64,000 nucleotides of DNA from Effrenium voratum (taxonomy: Eukaryota; Sar; Dinophyceae; Suessiales; Symbiodiniaceae). Position 1 is the first letter of the stretch; every line of letters begins with the position of its first letter. The DNA lies in the NCBI GenBank assembly GCA_963377175.1, contig CAUJNA010003801.1, positions 135,001 through 199,000 on the forward strand, read 5' to 3'. Below the pieces are notes generated by a model. That model ran no database searches and was not told where the DNA came from. It saw only the letters and a program-made list of their open reading frames with translations. Below are positions 12,823 to 26,573 of this stretch, in pieces. The translations under genes and the position numbers were made by a program.

Positions 12823-13603
12823 AAAAAAAAAAACATTTCAAAGGTGAAAGGTTGTAGTAAAGATCTAACCTTGCACACCCCAAATGGGCTTACCAAAATC
12901 AGTGGTTGTAGATGAACTACAAAGGGCTTGTCCACGTACCATCTAGGGTACATACCCCAAAAGCCATCCGCATGTATGGCTTGCAGGTCGGGTATGTCCA
13001 TTCGGGCCATGTAGGCAAGACCTTAGATGGTGGCCGACTCGCAGAAAAGGCCCTTTCTAGCGACCACGGGCAAAAAAGGCACAACTCTGGGGGTGTGCAT
13101 TGCTGGGGTGGGGAACCAACTGCGCGAATGGCAACAGAACATTCCAAAGTAAAATACATGTCTAGTTGTGAAAGTTCAGACCAATATACTATATCTATGT
13201 TCAGTCTTTATATGTATTTATGTTCAGGTTCACCAAACGATTCGCTGCACAGCTTGCTTGCTTGCCGACCAAGATTGGCGCAACCTGGTTTACTTGTTGG
13301 ACAATTGCAGCGGGCATGTAAGGGATTGGAAACAGACCACGATAGGTCTTGGCCCATCTCTTGCATGCAATCGGTGCGCAGCTGCAAACTGCAGGCACGG
13401 TGGTGGGCGGAGTTTTTTTTGTCAATTTGCAAGAACGCAGTTCTTGCTTCTGCATGACCCACGGTTCTTTGCTTGCTCTTCGGAAGTTGCACCAAACTGC
13501 CTCATTTCAATTTGCCCTCTTGGTTCCTGTCATTTGCGTCTTTCAAAAAGAAATCATGGCTGATGTGATTTTCTGGCGGCTCACGGGGCCACTCCGCCCC
13601 CGC

Positions 13604-13663
13604 CTCCCAGCTACGGTTGAAGAGGCTCCGGAAGTAGGCGCGCTTCGAGCCGCTCTGCGGCGC
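13604..13663 (-). CDS. candidate coding exon E19
   Basis: Acceptor GGGCTGCAG|G and donor GGGAG|GC enclose 20 codons (APQSGSKRAYFRSLFNRSWE). A later GT donor (CCCC|GTGAGC, exon end 13585) would add EAGAEWP; both are plausible. Strong G/C third-base preference. Confidence 0.6.
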
Positions 13664-14182
13664 CTGCAGCCCCAGAGCTCAGGGCGGCTCAGGGCGGTGC
13701 CGGTGCTCTAAACGGAGGGCTGGAGTGCAAAGGCTCTCCCGAAACTCTCCTGCCACATGTGTAGCCAAGACAGCCAAAAGATGTGTTTGCCATCTGCTTA
13801 GGGGACACCAGCTTTCTCTCTTTCGAACTACCTGCCAAAAGTTTCAAGTTCAATCTGTCAGCCAAAGGTCAAGCCACAAGCCAAATCTTCCTTAGCACTT
13901 TCCCAAAAGCCTGGCTGCGCCCCAGTCCAATATGTTTCTTCCTAGATCAACAGAAGGAAGCCGCCTCTAGGTTCGATGCCACGTGTAAGAACGGGACTGG
14001 CTCTAGACAGTACGTTCTTCGAGTGCGCAACACGTGGCGAACTCCCTTGACGTTTCATCTCCTTCTATACCCTCCCCCCGGCGATCCCATGGAAGCTCCC
14101 AGAACCACGTTGATGGTTGCATTTGCAATGGCCTCTTGGGGGCTTCCATGCTCTGAGGGAAACCTGCCACTTCCTCCCACGC

Positions 14183-14290
14183 CTGGATGCGCGGAGGCGC
14201 AGCGCACCGTCGCAGCGCACGGAGCCGCGAGGAAAGGCCGCGGTGCGCCGCGAAATCGCGAGCGGGGGAGAGAAGCAGGGCCAGTGCCGG
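14183..14290 (-). CDS. candidate coding exon E18
   Basis: Minus-strand island with a CAG|GC donor at 14183. Open reading includes ALLLSPARDFAAHRG and SSRLRALRRCAAPP then RIQ. The upstream border is not clear (no good AG|G), so the start given is approximate. Third-base bias is present but weaker than in E19-E22. Confidence 0.35.
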
Positions 14291-14994
14291 CAGCAGACAG
14301 CAGGCTCTCTGCCATTGCATGGGGGGACTTTGCCCCCAATCTTCCACACCCGAAACCCCCCTCTTTGGAGAGGAAGCCTATCAACAGATGTCGTGCTTGT
14401 GAATTTTTTTTGCGGAATTCACTGACGCTTTCGGGTTGGGGTAGCTCTTCAAGGAGATGACTACCATCATCTTTGGCGCCTGAAGTGAGTCCCTTCCTAC
14501 ATATACGGGTTGGTGACACAACTGTATCAGGTACAACTCTGGCCAGTTGTCTTTGACTTGGGTCTTTCCAAACGGCGAATTATGGGCAAGTGGCTGCAAG
14601 TCCCAAGTCTTCCTAGCAGAACCATTCTGGCGCGATGTGTATGGAGCTGACAGCCTCGGCACGGCTTTGAGGATTCCACAGAGCAACCGAACGTGAGACC
14701 CATCACCCCCCCCCAACACGAAAGTTACCTCAAGAAACAAAACGGATGGTAAAGGCTGGGGTCACCGCAGCAGCTTTGGGTTGGAAAAATCACCAATTAA
14801 GTTGTATGCCGACAAGGCGCCAGCTCTAAGAGACCTCAATTGCCCACTGGACGGTGTCCTTGGCAAAAAAAGAGAGGGGGAAACAAGGCCCAGTCGTGTT
14901 CTAAAATGAGCTGCTTGGCACCCTTCGAGTAACGTTCCAGATGCAAGCGATGGGCCAAGCAACCGCAGGAAGTTCCAGACTTCCGTGTTTGTAT

Positions 14995-15125
14995 ATGCAG
15001 GGGTATGTACATATGTACATGTATATACATAAACCATGCATATATATATATATATGTCGATATATGTATACATATACATGTATATATATATATATATATA
15101 CATACACATATGCACGCAGATATAC
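14995..15125. repeat. TA/TATG-rich low-complexity tract
   Basis: AT-rich tract of TATATA, TACATA and ATATGC units. Tyr-Ile-rich frames across it are artefacts. Confidence 0.9.
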
Positions 15126-15153
15126 ATTTGTGTATGTGCCTTACGACACCAAC

Positions 15154-15228
15154 TTGCAGCGAGCCGCTCTTGGGCCGCATGTACTTCTTGAGCAGCACCG
15201 ACAGCCGGGCGATGCGCAGGGAGTCCAC
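15154..15228 (-). CDS. candidate coding exon E17
   Basis: Acceptor CGAAAG|G and donor CTGCAA|GTTGGT enclose 25 phase-0 codons: VDSLRIARLSVLLKKYMRPK then SGSLQ, a basic amphipathic helix with strong G/C third bases. The same frame remains open upstream to beyond 15320 (IDSFRGVLVWEADLARK), so a longer exon is possible. Confidence 0.55.
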
Positions 15229-15740
15229 CTTTCGAGCCAGATCCGCTTCCCACACCAAGACACCCCGGAAGGAGTCGATTTCCCGGTAAATACCGTAAGA
15301 CCAGGGTTCGAAACCAAAAGGCGTGTGAATTCCGGAATCAACAAAAATCATTCTCTTGAGCTTCTTAGGTGCTGCGAAATGGAGGTCGTACATCCACAGT
15401 AGGTGTCCTGTTTGGGAGAGAAATAGATGCGCCCTGGATGAACACTTTCTGGGAGTCTAGATGGATAATGAACCTTTCGGTCAACCAGGACTCGCCATCT
15501 ATGTTCCACCACAACCAAAAAGGAATCATAGGCACTTGCTCCACTTAAACCCAGGAGTTCCCTTTTAGCCCTTTTTTGGGGTAATGAACCAACCCGGTTT
15601 AAGTCTACCCTGGGGTAGTCACAAAGTGGAACCCTGACCATAGGTGTCTCTTTTTGAGTCTGAAACCTGGTCAACCGGGGCCATCGATTTTCTACCAAAA
15701 CTGCAAAAAGGCCACCTATGTATACAACCAGGGGTCTTCT

Positions 15741-15850
15741 TGTGGATGGACAAATCCACTACGCACAAGTTGGGATAGGTGAATTGTCAACCATTTTTTA
15801 TGGGTTTTCATCTACCCCAGGTGGTGCGAAGTGGATTTCGTCCACCCACA
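15741..15850. mobile_element. 110-bp foldback element, family C
   Basis: Inverted termini: left 15741-15766 begins TGTGGATGGACAAATCCAC; right 15824-15850 is its near-perfect reverse complement (about 24 of 27). No coding capacity. A related element lies at 56619-56717, and single-ended relics lie near 4690-4760, 15363-15402 and 61327. No clear target duplication. Confidence 0.65.
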
Positions 15851-16681
15851 GTATGGTCCGTTTCTCCTTTTTGGATTAAGCCAGCTGTGCATGGCTGTGT
15901 CTCGTGGCGGCATAGATATCCCCAATGAAGGAGCCCCTTTCGGATTCCTCAGGGTGCTTAGGGTTCCTTAGGGTTCCTTAGAGCTTCTTTTAGAGGTCTA
16001 TAAGCTTTGGTAGTGCTATCTTCCAAACGAAGATTGTTCTAGCCAGTTCTAGCAGTTGGGAAAATGTCTCGAAACTTGGACCTGCTGAATAGTTCTCTGG
16101 CTTCATCTGAGGTGTCCATTTTTGGGACGCCCCCCAATGGTGGCGACTCATTCCAACAATCTTAGCAACATGTTTTCACCCAAAGCCGCTTCCTTGCACT
16201 GGCCAACCTGCCTGCTAGGCTGATGACTGCTTCTCTGGGGCTCGACCCGGGGGTTGCATGAGGCAGAACGTGTCTAGTTGGTGCCATGTTGTAAAGAACC
16301 CCATGCTTTAAATAAACTGGTGACCCCTACGTGGGTTCTAAATTCCTTTCGGACGCTACATGATTTGTGCTTGGGTACAAGAACATGCTTGGCCCCTAAC
16401 TAAGCTAATCACGAGTATCTGTAGCAAATGGCCTCAATGTTGCAAATAGGGCATGCTTCTCCAGCTCCTCGCGCATCCTTGATTTCCTTGGGATAGGGTG
16501 TATCTTTTGTCGGACATATTCTTGGGGATGAACTCCTGCGGGTCACTTTGAGGGAAACCTTTTGGCTTGGGAGCGACAAAAGGCTTCATTCCTTTCATGG
16601 GGTTCACCCCCGCTTCACAATTCGGCAAGCTCATCTCATTGGGCCTGGTTTCTTGCGGATTTTTCTCAATGGCCAACCAGC

Positions 16682-16711
16682 CCGAGGCGCACTGCGGAAG
16701 TCCACGCCCGC
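16682..16711 (-). CDS. candidate coding micro-exon E16
   Basis: A pyrimidine tract (TTTTTCTTTCTTT) leads into GTCAG|G at 16711; ten phase-0 codons AGVDFRSAPR follow to a GG|GC donor. The polypyrimidine tract is the best argument; the short length makes the call tentative. Confidence 0.38.
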
Positions 16712-17506
16712 CTGACGCGAAAGAAAGAAAAACCAAGCGCCCGCTGGTTTAAAATGGGCCCATGTCAATATGGGTGTGTGGCAAAATAGGGTTGTGGACA
16801 CAAAAAACAGTGGCGCCGTTTTGGCTTCCCTTCGAACCAACCTGTGAAAGCTATCCCAAAAAATACACAAGCATCAAATGTAATTCTCAACTGGAAAAAA
16901 GGGAACAGACTCGCCCCTGTCCGAGCTATTCCTTTTGGCTTTTCCCGCACGTCTGATGCTGGTGAAAAGTGGGCAATCTGCGTGAGTCACGGATGAGACT
17001 CCTTGTTGCCCAACATCTTGGGCCCAATGAGAGAACCCTCAGATTATCTGCAGATTCCCCTTGGGGTCAAAGAACATATCCTTGTTGAAAGAGGCACGCT
17101 CAAACCCACTGGCACTCATTGGGAGGGTACCGTCATGGACTCATCGCCGTTCCCCACATTCAAGAGATCTTGCTCGAAAATCTGACCGCAGTGGGACCAC
17201 AGGCCCCATACCTCTTGCCCGAGACTGATGGGCCCGGTCTGAGGATGGTGCTTGATCTGTGGGTTGGTCTCAAAGGGGAACTCCAAAAGAGGGGGCCCGG
17301 AATGGGGGGGGGAGCCCGGTTCGACTCTTTGAATCCCTTTCCCAATCGTCCAAAACACAAGTCCCCTCAAAATCGCGACACGCCCACATGAGCCACAGCA
17401 TAAACAAAACAGTGGGAATGCCCTGATTTTGTAGTGGAAAATCGGTGTCATGTCCCTACCAAACTCATAGACGATATGTTTGATCCGTTCATGTGTCACA
17501 CCCCGC

Positions 17507-17569
17507 CTGGCGCGCTAATTGCTGCGCCAGCTGCTGCGCCCCCGTTGCCGCGGCCAGAACTCGTGGTGC
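17507..17569 (-). CDS. candidate coding exon E15
   Basis: Acceptor GTCAG|G, donor GCCAG|GC, exactly 21 phase-0 codons with a helical, Gln/Ala-rich core VLAAATGAQQLAQQLARQ. Two other frames are partly open, so phase is inferred from third-base G/C preference. Confidence 0.48.
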
Positions 17570-18290
17570 CTGACGTTTTGGGAATCGGGTGCCTATAAAC
17601 TTCCATGGGTCGTCTACAGAGTCTACACGTAGGAAGTGGAGACTTCTCCCTAGACTGAAACCTTCTCAAAACAAGGCAAAAACAGTGGGAACTTCCAATG
17701 CCGATACCCAATTCGACACGGAGAAAGGCAGGTCTACCACAGCTTCTGGCTCCAAGAAACATGACACTTGTAGAATCTATTGGCCGTCTTGTTCGTGAAC
17801 CTTGCCGTGGAAAACCATATCATTTGAGAGGTCCCGGTTGTTCAGGGTCCCTCCCTCCAAAACAAGGGAGCCTCGCCCTGTTCGCCAAGGCTATGAGAGA
17901 GTCCCTCTGCACTGAGTGGATCTTACCAAGCGAATAATCTAGCTGTGCTCAGGTTTGGAAACCCGCAAGGAAACCACTCCCTTGCTTTGGAGTCCCCGAT
18001 TTGAGACAAATTGGAGGAATGCACTAGCTTCACGACACGAGCAAATGAATCTACCAACACTGCAGAACAAAAAGGCCTTCAAAGTGAAACGTGTGAGATT
18101 GTATGAGTTGGACATGCATACCTTGGTCTCAGACTCCTTACCCTCTCCTGTCTCGTTCTACCTGCCGTTTTCTTCAATCTCTATATCATGTGTCCTAGAC
18201 TTCCTGAAGTCTTCTGTTTTTCCCTGGCAGAATCATGAGCCCAAACACACTGTTCACCTTCCATCTCGGTGAACTCGCCAGCCTGATCAC

Positions 18291-18351
18291 CCGAGACGCG
18301 GAAACTGCGAGGCCAATCGAATGCGTCGAGAGCCCTCCCGGGACTCGCCTC
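18291..18351 (-). CDS. candidate coding exon E14
   Basis: Acceptor CATGCAG|G, donor CTCGG|GTGATC, encoding EASPGRALDAFDWPRSFRVS. Third bases are mostly G or C. Function unknown. Confidence 0.48.
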
Positions 18352-19249
18352 CTGCATGCTGGTAGGGTCCTGGAGAAGCTGCGAGGGCAACGAGCAAACC
18401 CCCTTAAAGTGTCAGTTCAAGCGTGCGGCATGAGTCTGACTGCCCCGAGCACAAGGAAAGCCCGTCTCGGTAAGCCAGGCTTAACGATGATCATTCCCTT
18501 TCTGGGTTTCGTAACCCGCAGGAAGGAGTGTGGACTGCATCTTTTTGAGGGTGCCAGTTTGCCTGCATTCTGAGGAGCGTTACCGAAAACGGACACGCAA
18601 TATAATGCCACGCTTTCCAGGACTTCGGTTGCCAATTAAAATTAATATAAAAAAGCGTCAGTTGGGCGACCTACTGCAAACAAGGCTCGATAAGCGGACG
18701 CAAAAAGGCTCCTGGATCCAACACTCTCCTCTTCAGCAGGGACTTAGCTCATTGACAGCTGTCTAGACCTTGCAAGGATCCCAAAGGAGAAACCAAAGGA
18801 GTCAAACATTCCCGTGTCAAAGCAGGCGTTGACCAGTGGTCGCGTGCCTCCCTTGCAGTGCCAGATTTGTTGACCCATCACCAAAGCGCAAACATCTCAA
18901 CAGGTGACCAATTTCACTGGGTGATCAAAAACGCGCAACATCTGGTTGCCTCTCGCTTCAGAGACGGTTGCTTTTGGTGCCAGCCCTGTTGAACCTGCCA
19001 AGCCAAGTCCCTTTGTCGCAAAGATTTCCGCGCGAGAACACCAAACCCGTTTTGACGCTTACCGCCATGTTGAGACGAAGCCCAACTATTCTCCAGCGTG
19101 CTTGCGTGTCAATGCCATCCATGTTCAACCAAAATGACCTGCCCTTCTCCAACAATCAATGGGACCATGTCGGGTTCCGAAAGACAGTCCCTCGCCCACT
19201 TCCATTGGAAACAGAGGGTAGGTCTGAGGATCGGCTTCGGCAAATCCGC

Positions 19250-19348
19250 CTGCGGCACGTAGTCCGTCTCCACCCAGATCCGCTTCCGCCACATGCCGCC
19301 GCTCACGCGCTGCATCTGCGCAAAAGCGCCCTTATAGCCAGCGCCCAC
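19250..19348 (-). CDS. candidate coding exon E13
   Basis: Acceptor TTCGAG|G and donor CCGCAG|GC enclose exactly 33 phase-0 codons: VGAGYKGAFAQMQRVSGGMW, then RKRIWVETDYVPQ. The residue mix is typical of a folded domain and the third-base bias is strong. One of the most convincing islands. Phase agrees with E12 upstream (E12 ends in phase 0). Confidence 0.65.
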
Positions 19349-22300
19349 CTCGAAGCTTGGAGCGGAGGGGTTGCGCAACCCCAGTCAGTCGGGCCAAATC
19401 CATCGTCAGGGTAGCAAGTTGGCTCCAAGACAACAAAAGGAACCCGTTGACCAAGTTCCGACCAGGCAATTTGGGCATTTTGAGGTTCAGAGCAACTGTG
19501 AGATCGTGGTTGTTAAGAGGAATCACCCAAAACGAACTTCCAAAGGACCCTACTAGGAGTGCCGCACTAACATAGGGCTTTGCTTGACGCCGAGATGGTG
19601 TGTGACGGTTGTGAAATCTCCCTATGCTCCGCTATATTTTGATGCTCCCCGGCAACAATCAATAAGCCTGTATTAAATAAAGCGCTGGCTGATTCTTGGG
19701 GAGCGGGGTGGGAATCCGTCGTGAAGAAAGCATGGTGGCGAATCGCTGCCGAAGCTGGGGTTGCGCCCTTTCTGAGCCGTGCACGTGCAGCAACTCCATG
19801 GAAGGCTGGTGCAAACTACAAATGAGGAAGCGAAGGATGCGTTGACTTTCACTCTCAAAGGAGGTTTAGTGATCTTGGGCGACCCAAAGCATCATGGGAT
19901 GCGAACATATTTCAGCAGCCCAAACAGCACCTCGAGAATTTGACTTCGTCCCATCTACCCTCTACAAGGTGCAGGGGCTCAAATCCAAATCCAAAAACAA
20001 AAGCAAGGATGAAATGCAAGCAGCCAAAAGGAGTTTCCTCTCCCAAATCAAATCACCATCCAAAAGGGGCTTCCCCCCCGAAAGAAACAAGAAAGGAACA
20101 ACCCTTCGGGCATGACGGGTGGCCTGGTTCCCACTCCAAACCACCAACGTAAGGTGTGTTTCTGCAAGACAAACTGTTTGCGCGCCATCTGGCAGGTCTT
20201 TGACTACAGGCGTCCCAACCACCGGCCCCCTTCTATCAAAATCAAGAATTCAACCCATGCTTCGAAGACAGGAGAGGTCAAGGCCGAGTGTTGAAAGGCC
20301 TCTTTGATTTATATTTCTTATTAAAATGCATATTGGGATTGGAAGACGAGTCATCTCAAGTCAGTTGAAGCGTGGTGAAGGAGCTCCGACTTTCGAAGGA
20401 GTTGAACTTCTACAATGTCACAACGTTCGTTAGCACCCGTAAAAACTATACATGCATCTCTATATATGGGTGCGTCTTAAAATAGGGGGACGCTCCAAAA
20501 ACAGCGGCTTTCCTTTGGTTTCCCTTGAAAACTACGAACAAAATAGGTACGCTCGGAAAACAGACACCCCCACATGGCTGTGGGTCAAAATCCCGTACCC
20601 CCAGTGAACATCCTAATCCCAACTAAAATAGGTTCAAAAATGGGTGGTGAATTCACCTACCCCAAAATGGGATACCATTGGTTTTGACCCACAGCCACAT
20701 CTGTCTCACTCCAATCAATCCACCCCAGACCGCTCCGATCGCGCCTGGTCCCGAGCGCAGGGGCTCGGAGCTTCTGGCAGATGGCGCCAGGAAAAGTCCT
20801 GGCAGAAACGCCGCACCTTTACAACTCTTGGTATGGTAGCCCCTACCGAAAATGCACCAAACCAAAAAAACAAACCACAAAACTCGCCAACGACCGTGAA
20901 GCCGTTGCGACGCAAATCACTCCTGGTGTCTGACAAACATGAGATTGTTGCACAAACTTCTTCAAAGCCCCTGAGCGATTCACCGGGAACCCCCACAAAA
21001 TACATCTAGCGAGGAGATTTCTACAAGCGAGCGGGGGTTGAAGTTGAATGTTCCTATTCCGAGGAGTAAATCTGCACCGAGATCCAACAGCACTGAGCCC
21101 CTGAAACGCGGGGCCCTTCTTTAGCGAAGGAGAAAGCAAACCACAAACTAAGGGCCAAAACTTGTGAGGCACACCTGTCTCTGTCAGAATCCCGCATGTT
21201 CAAAACGCTTGGCAACAACGCAATCCTCAGGTGGCACGTTCGTTCGCTGGTGGATATTATCCGGTGTAGCCAGGCTAGTAGTGGGCATCCGTCAGGTCTT
21301 GCCGGTGCGGGTGATGTTCATTATGTCATGGCAAGCCTGAAAGCTCAGTGCTGACAATGCTGGTGCCGCAGGTGATGCGATTCGCATTGGCAATGCGAAT
21401 GTTGAAATCTGATGCTGTTGCAGAACAAGACGCGGCTGATGCAAATAGTGCAAGGAGGCAGCAATGGATGAGATTTTCTGATCTGGGGCAATGGGTCCGG
21501 GAGACGCGTGTTGAAATGGTTCCAATGGTTCCGTTCCGATCGACCACGCCGCAAGTTCGGGGCTCTTGGCGGCTTTTGGCGGACTTTCATCCTTCGCCGA
21601 CGCCGTTGCGAACGGAAAGCCGCCAAATGCCTCAAATTCGGAGCTTTTCCCCAAATGAATGCGAGTAACGGACCCATTTTCCGGCGACCGCTTGTAGGCA
21701 ACCCAGATTTCTTGGAGTTGTTGTAAGAGAGTCGCTTTTTAATCAAGGAGGTGGCTTAAGGTAGACTTCGGGTGGGTGTAGCATGGTTTTCTGGCTTGAG
21801 GTTTGGCAGAGTTCGATTTCCCCGTTTCGACGAATCTGACCTCGCTTCGATCCGAGGGAACAAGAAAGGCGCGTCCTTGAACTGGTCCTGAACGATGCTG
21901 GGCAGCGCAAGAGCAAACAGGACTGGGAAGCATGCCTCGGGTGAGCCGCAACCCTCGTCCCAAAAAAAAATATCTCACCGCAAGGAAACAAACATGAACA
22001 ACTTGAGACAATCATGGCAAACGAGAAATGGCAGCGCACAGGAGCAAGCAAATTCAAGCTTTCATGTAGCTGGAATCACAGGCACACTTTTGGGGGGCGT
22101 CCATAATTTCGGGAAGATTCATCCACTGCTGTCTTTGTTTGTAAACCATGTACCATGTACGCTTCTCAAAAATACATGTATCGTATGGCCTTTATGGATC
22201 TGCCCAGCCCCGGGCTACAGGGAACTGTATATATAAACAACATCCAGTGAGTGGTTTCACATTGACCCTGTTGTAATTCCCCCCTTCAAAAGGCCACATC

Positions 22301-22455
22301 AAATCAAAAGATCCAAGAGGTCGTGTCAAAGCGGCAAGAACAAAACTCCGATGGTCAGTTTCATGGTTTGACGGGTCCCTCTCCCAAACCGGCCCCCTTC
22401 GGAAAAGCGACACGACTCGTCGCCCCTTCTCTCCCCCAAAAACCACGGCGAACAC
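19349..22455. other. intron-like stretch between E13 and E12
   Basis: No convincing exon except a possible weak one on the minus strand near 21545-21640 (open, FEAFGGFPFATASAKDE). It carries MITE family A copy 1 and a family B relic near 20463-20545. The rest is unique-looking, stop-rich sequence. Confidence 0.45.
20576..20696. mobile_element. MITE family A, copy 1
   Basis: Perfect 15-bp terminal inverted repeats: GGCTGTGGGTCAAAA at 20576-20590 and its exact complement at 20682-20696, flanked by a 4-bp ACAT duplication (20572-20575 and 20697-20700). 121 bp, non-coding. Three relatives occur at 26574, 58588 and 59164. Confidence 0.8.
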
Positions 22456-22526
22456 AGGGCGAGGGGCCATGTAGCGCGCCGACTCGCAGGCGCTGGCTGC
22501 AAAGCTCCAGAGCTTCTGTGGCCAGC
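22456..22526 (-). CDS. candidate coding exon E12
   Basis: Acceptor AGAAG|G, donor CGCCCT|GTGTTC. Reading starts in phase 1 and encodes WPQKLWSFAASACESARYMA then PRP, with G/C-biased third bases. Ends in phase 0, matching E13. Confidence 0.52.
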
Positions 22527-24944
22527 CTTCTTTTGTCGTGAGCCTAAAGCCAAGGACTCCGCGAAACCCCGGAGCAAATTGGTGGGGCCTGGAAAGGAAA
22601 CCACCATGTGGGCGGCTCGTTTTTTTGGGGGGCTCCCCCGAAAATGACGCAACGGGGCTCCCTTTTGGTGTCACTTGAACATCACCAAAAGAGGAGGGCC
22701 CAAAAAAAGACATACCCATGTGGCAAACGGGGTGTATCAGCGCTCCTCAGACCCTGTCAAGCTAGACAGTGGTCCCCATTGACAAAAGCACCCAGCATCA
22801 TTTGTTTTACTCGTGTGGTCATGCTGAGATTCAGGACAACCTTGGTTATCCTCGCAGAGAAGTCAAAGGGAGTCCCTTGAAGAGGGTTCTGTTTTTAGAG
22901 AAGGCAACCATGGTGTACTCTCTCTTAGAGAGCTTTGCAGGGACCAGGGACCCTTGAAGACGAGGTTTACGTGTTTAGGCGGAACCCAGGAAATGTTGCA
23001 TGTCCTTCCTGTCTGCGATCCCGTTTCGTTTGGTGGTTGATTCCCATCCCCATGACCATCCCTATGACGATTGAATGTGACTTTAAAGGCGATTCCCTCA
23101 GCACCGTAGAAGTGGCCAAAAAAGTCAGCTATGAAGGGAACTCGTTTAATCTCTTCTTCCCAATAATAAAGGCCTCCCCGATACTTAAAAACATTGTCCG
23201 AAACTCCAAACACAGAGTCGTATTATTCTTGGGGGCTTTCAGAGCAAACAAAAACACCACTAAACCCATCAAATCCAAAATCATGTCAACCAATCAAATC
23301 CAAAATGATGTCCCCGATTTCTGTTGTCTAAATTCTGGCAAGCTCGAGAGTTTCGCCGGTTTGAGCCCCGATTTGTGGTAGCCCGGAAAAAGGGGGAGCG
23401 CCGAAGCCCCAAACAGAAACAGGTGTTTTCTGGTATAACCGACTTCTTAATTAGGTGGAACCCCCTTTTATTTGGGGGGAAAGGGGTTTAACGGGGGGTT
23501 CCATATACATCTTTCGGGGGATCCTGTTGTTCCCAAACTGTTTGACGACCCGACCAGGGTGAGGCCCAAAAGAAAGGATCTTCCGAAAAAGCCAGTTGTT
23601 CGTAGGGAGGATGATATTGAAACGGTTGGCCCATGTGTCGTGCGACCGTTCCAGGAACGGCAATGGTTCTTGCCATAGCAATTGGTGTGGCTGGTACACA
23701 TGGCAAATGGCGCGTGAGATACATGGTGTAAATGACACGTGATCAAGGGACTCCCGTGAAAGCACGCTGGGTCTTCGGAAAGTATTGCGGCTGTAGCTTC
23801 GGAAGGGGGCCTAGGCAAAATCAACCTGGCAGGATCTCAAAAAGAAAGGCCTTGCTTTCCTTTCTAGGGACCGTCCAAAGGAGACCCAAAATTTGAGTAA
23901 ACACTTGTTTCATGTTTATTCCCTGCCCAAAAGGTAAGTATCAGAAGCTTCTTTGGTCGAATCCAGACCTCTTCTCCCAGGCCCCTACCAACTCATCAAG
24001 GAATTTGGGGATCGACCGGCCCGCTTGCCCCCACCCCGCACGCCAATACTCTTGACTGCCCAAACAAATGCAAAATTCCGAATATATATTCCTCATATAT
24101 GAGATACCGTATCTCCATATATATATATACATATGTATATATAAGCATATGTTCTAAAGTATCTGCATGCATGTCTCTCGCCCCCATGGAAAAACAAACC
24201 TTTTGTTTGCCCCTCGGATACGTTTGTCCCTGCCTCCGGTTGCAGGTGTACAGCACCCAAAGCCCGAGGGAGTAGAGCCAAGTAACCTCCTGTTTCCAAG
24301 GCCGTACGAACGTGCACGCCGGGTTGTAATGTGAGGGGCCAAGCAATTACACACAATTCGGCCCCTTTTGCTACCTGCTGCCTCCCGCCCCCTTTTCAGG
24401 AGAATGCTGGGACGGTCTCAAAGAGAGCGTCTGGGGAGCTTTGGACGCACCGTTTCGGCGATGTATTCAAAATTGCTACCAAGATCTGGGAGGGTTCCAG
24501 TTTGAATAGTCGAAAAATGCAGGCTGCCACTGTGTCCCTTGCCATGGTCAGAATTTTGAGAATCCTGAAACGCATCAAGCGATGTGAGCACTACGGCCTA
24601 TGAAACCAAAGTGTAAATTTGGAATGCAAACAAACGAGCATCCGAACAAGTGCACATCTGCTGCCAAGTGTGACTTACATCATCACGGGCAAGTGTGACT
24701 TACAACATCAACACATGACAACAGCAGCAGAAGCAGCATCAGCAACACAACAAACCTGCGACGTACACACGTTTACACTTACACTTGCATTCACCAACGC
24801 GCAGCGACAAAAAAAAACACAATAACTTGCCATTCACCAGCAAGCGGCAAGCCACAAGCAAAAACCAAGAACCAACAACGGAGAACCGCTAACCAACAAT
24901 AATCAATAACCAACAACCAATAACCAACAACCGCCAACAAACAA

Positions 24945-25600
<656 letters not shown>

Positions 25601-25860
25601 GGCAGAAAGCAGAAAGCAGAAAGCAGAAACCAGAAAACAGAAAACAGCTGCGGAAGGAAGAGCAACATCAAGAACAAGAACAAGAGGAAGAAAAAGTGAA
25701 ACCACTAAAACAGGAACAAGAAAAAGAACAAGTAAAAACGAAGGAGGCGAAGAAGGATAGGAAGAAAGACACAAAGAAGAATGAAAGCAGAACAATAACA
25801 ATAACAATCACAAGGAGAAGGAACACACACATAACAAGAACAAGAACACCTACTACGCTA

Positions 25861-25942
25861 ACCCACCAACAAACCAACCAACAAACAGAATTAACAAGCA
25901 AGCCAGCCAGCAGGCAAACAAACAAACAAACAAAAATGGAAC

Positions 25943-26001
<59 letters not shown>

Positions 26002-26192
26002 TCAGGAAACCAAACAAGCAAGGCAAGCAAGCAAACAAACAAACCAAGCAAACAAACACACAAACAAACAAGCAAACAAACAATGAGCAAACAAACAACA
26101 AGCAAACAAACAAGCAAACAAACAACAAAAAAACAAGCAAACAAACAACAACAACAACAACAACAAGACAAGCAAACAAACAAACAAACAAA
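25861..26192. repeat. AACA/AAGC tetranucleotide field
   Basis: Runs of AACA, AACC and a pure AAGC block at about 25945-26000, again almost T-free on the plus strand. Lys-Gln and Leu-Cys frames are artefacts. Confidence 0.94.
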
Positions 26193-26253
26193 AACACTGA
26201 ATAAACTCATTTGCATTCCTGCCATAGCCAAGGAAAACTGGGAGTCTCGGGGC

Positions 26254-26310
26254 CTGCGGCAGGGCCCGCACCACCAGGGCCAAAGAGATGCAGAGCCGCA
26301 AGCTTCCAAC
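26254..26310 (-). CDS. candidate coding exon E11
   Basis: Acceptor CGCCAG|G, donor CCGCAG|GC, 19 phase-0 codons VGSLRLCISLALVVRALPQ, hydrophobic and possibly membrane-spanning or core helix. G/C third bases. Another frame of the island is also open. Confidence 0.48.
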
Positions 26311-26573
26311 CTGGCGAGACGCCCCCGAAACGGGGTCCCCTCGGATCGGATGGTGCCGGCGTGACTTGAGCGGACCCCAAGCAGATGGGAACCTGCTGGG
26401 TGGCTTGTCCATCAGAGATCACTTGACACCGGGCATGACAGAAAACCATTGCTCAAGTCCCCCGGGCTGAATTTTGGCGGCGCATGCTCTGCCCGGTGCC
26501 CAGTCCAAGCTTGAGTTTGGACCCGGCTGCGAAGGGAAGATCGAAGAAGATCATATGCGAACTACGGCAATCT

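Noticed and set aside
15290..15312. Possible tRNA B box (GGTTCGAAACC)
   Set aside because: No A box, acceptor-stem or anticodon arm at the right spacing.
15957..15982. Telomere-like TTAGGGTTCC units
   Set aside because: Only two units and not the TTTAGGG repeat; chance or local duplication.
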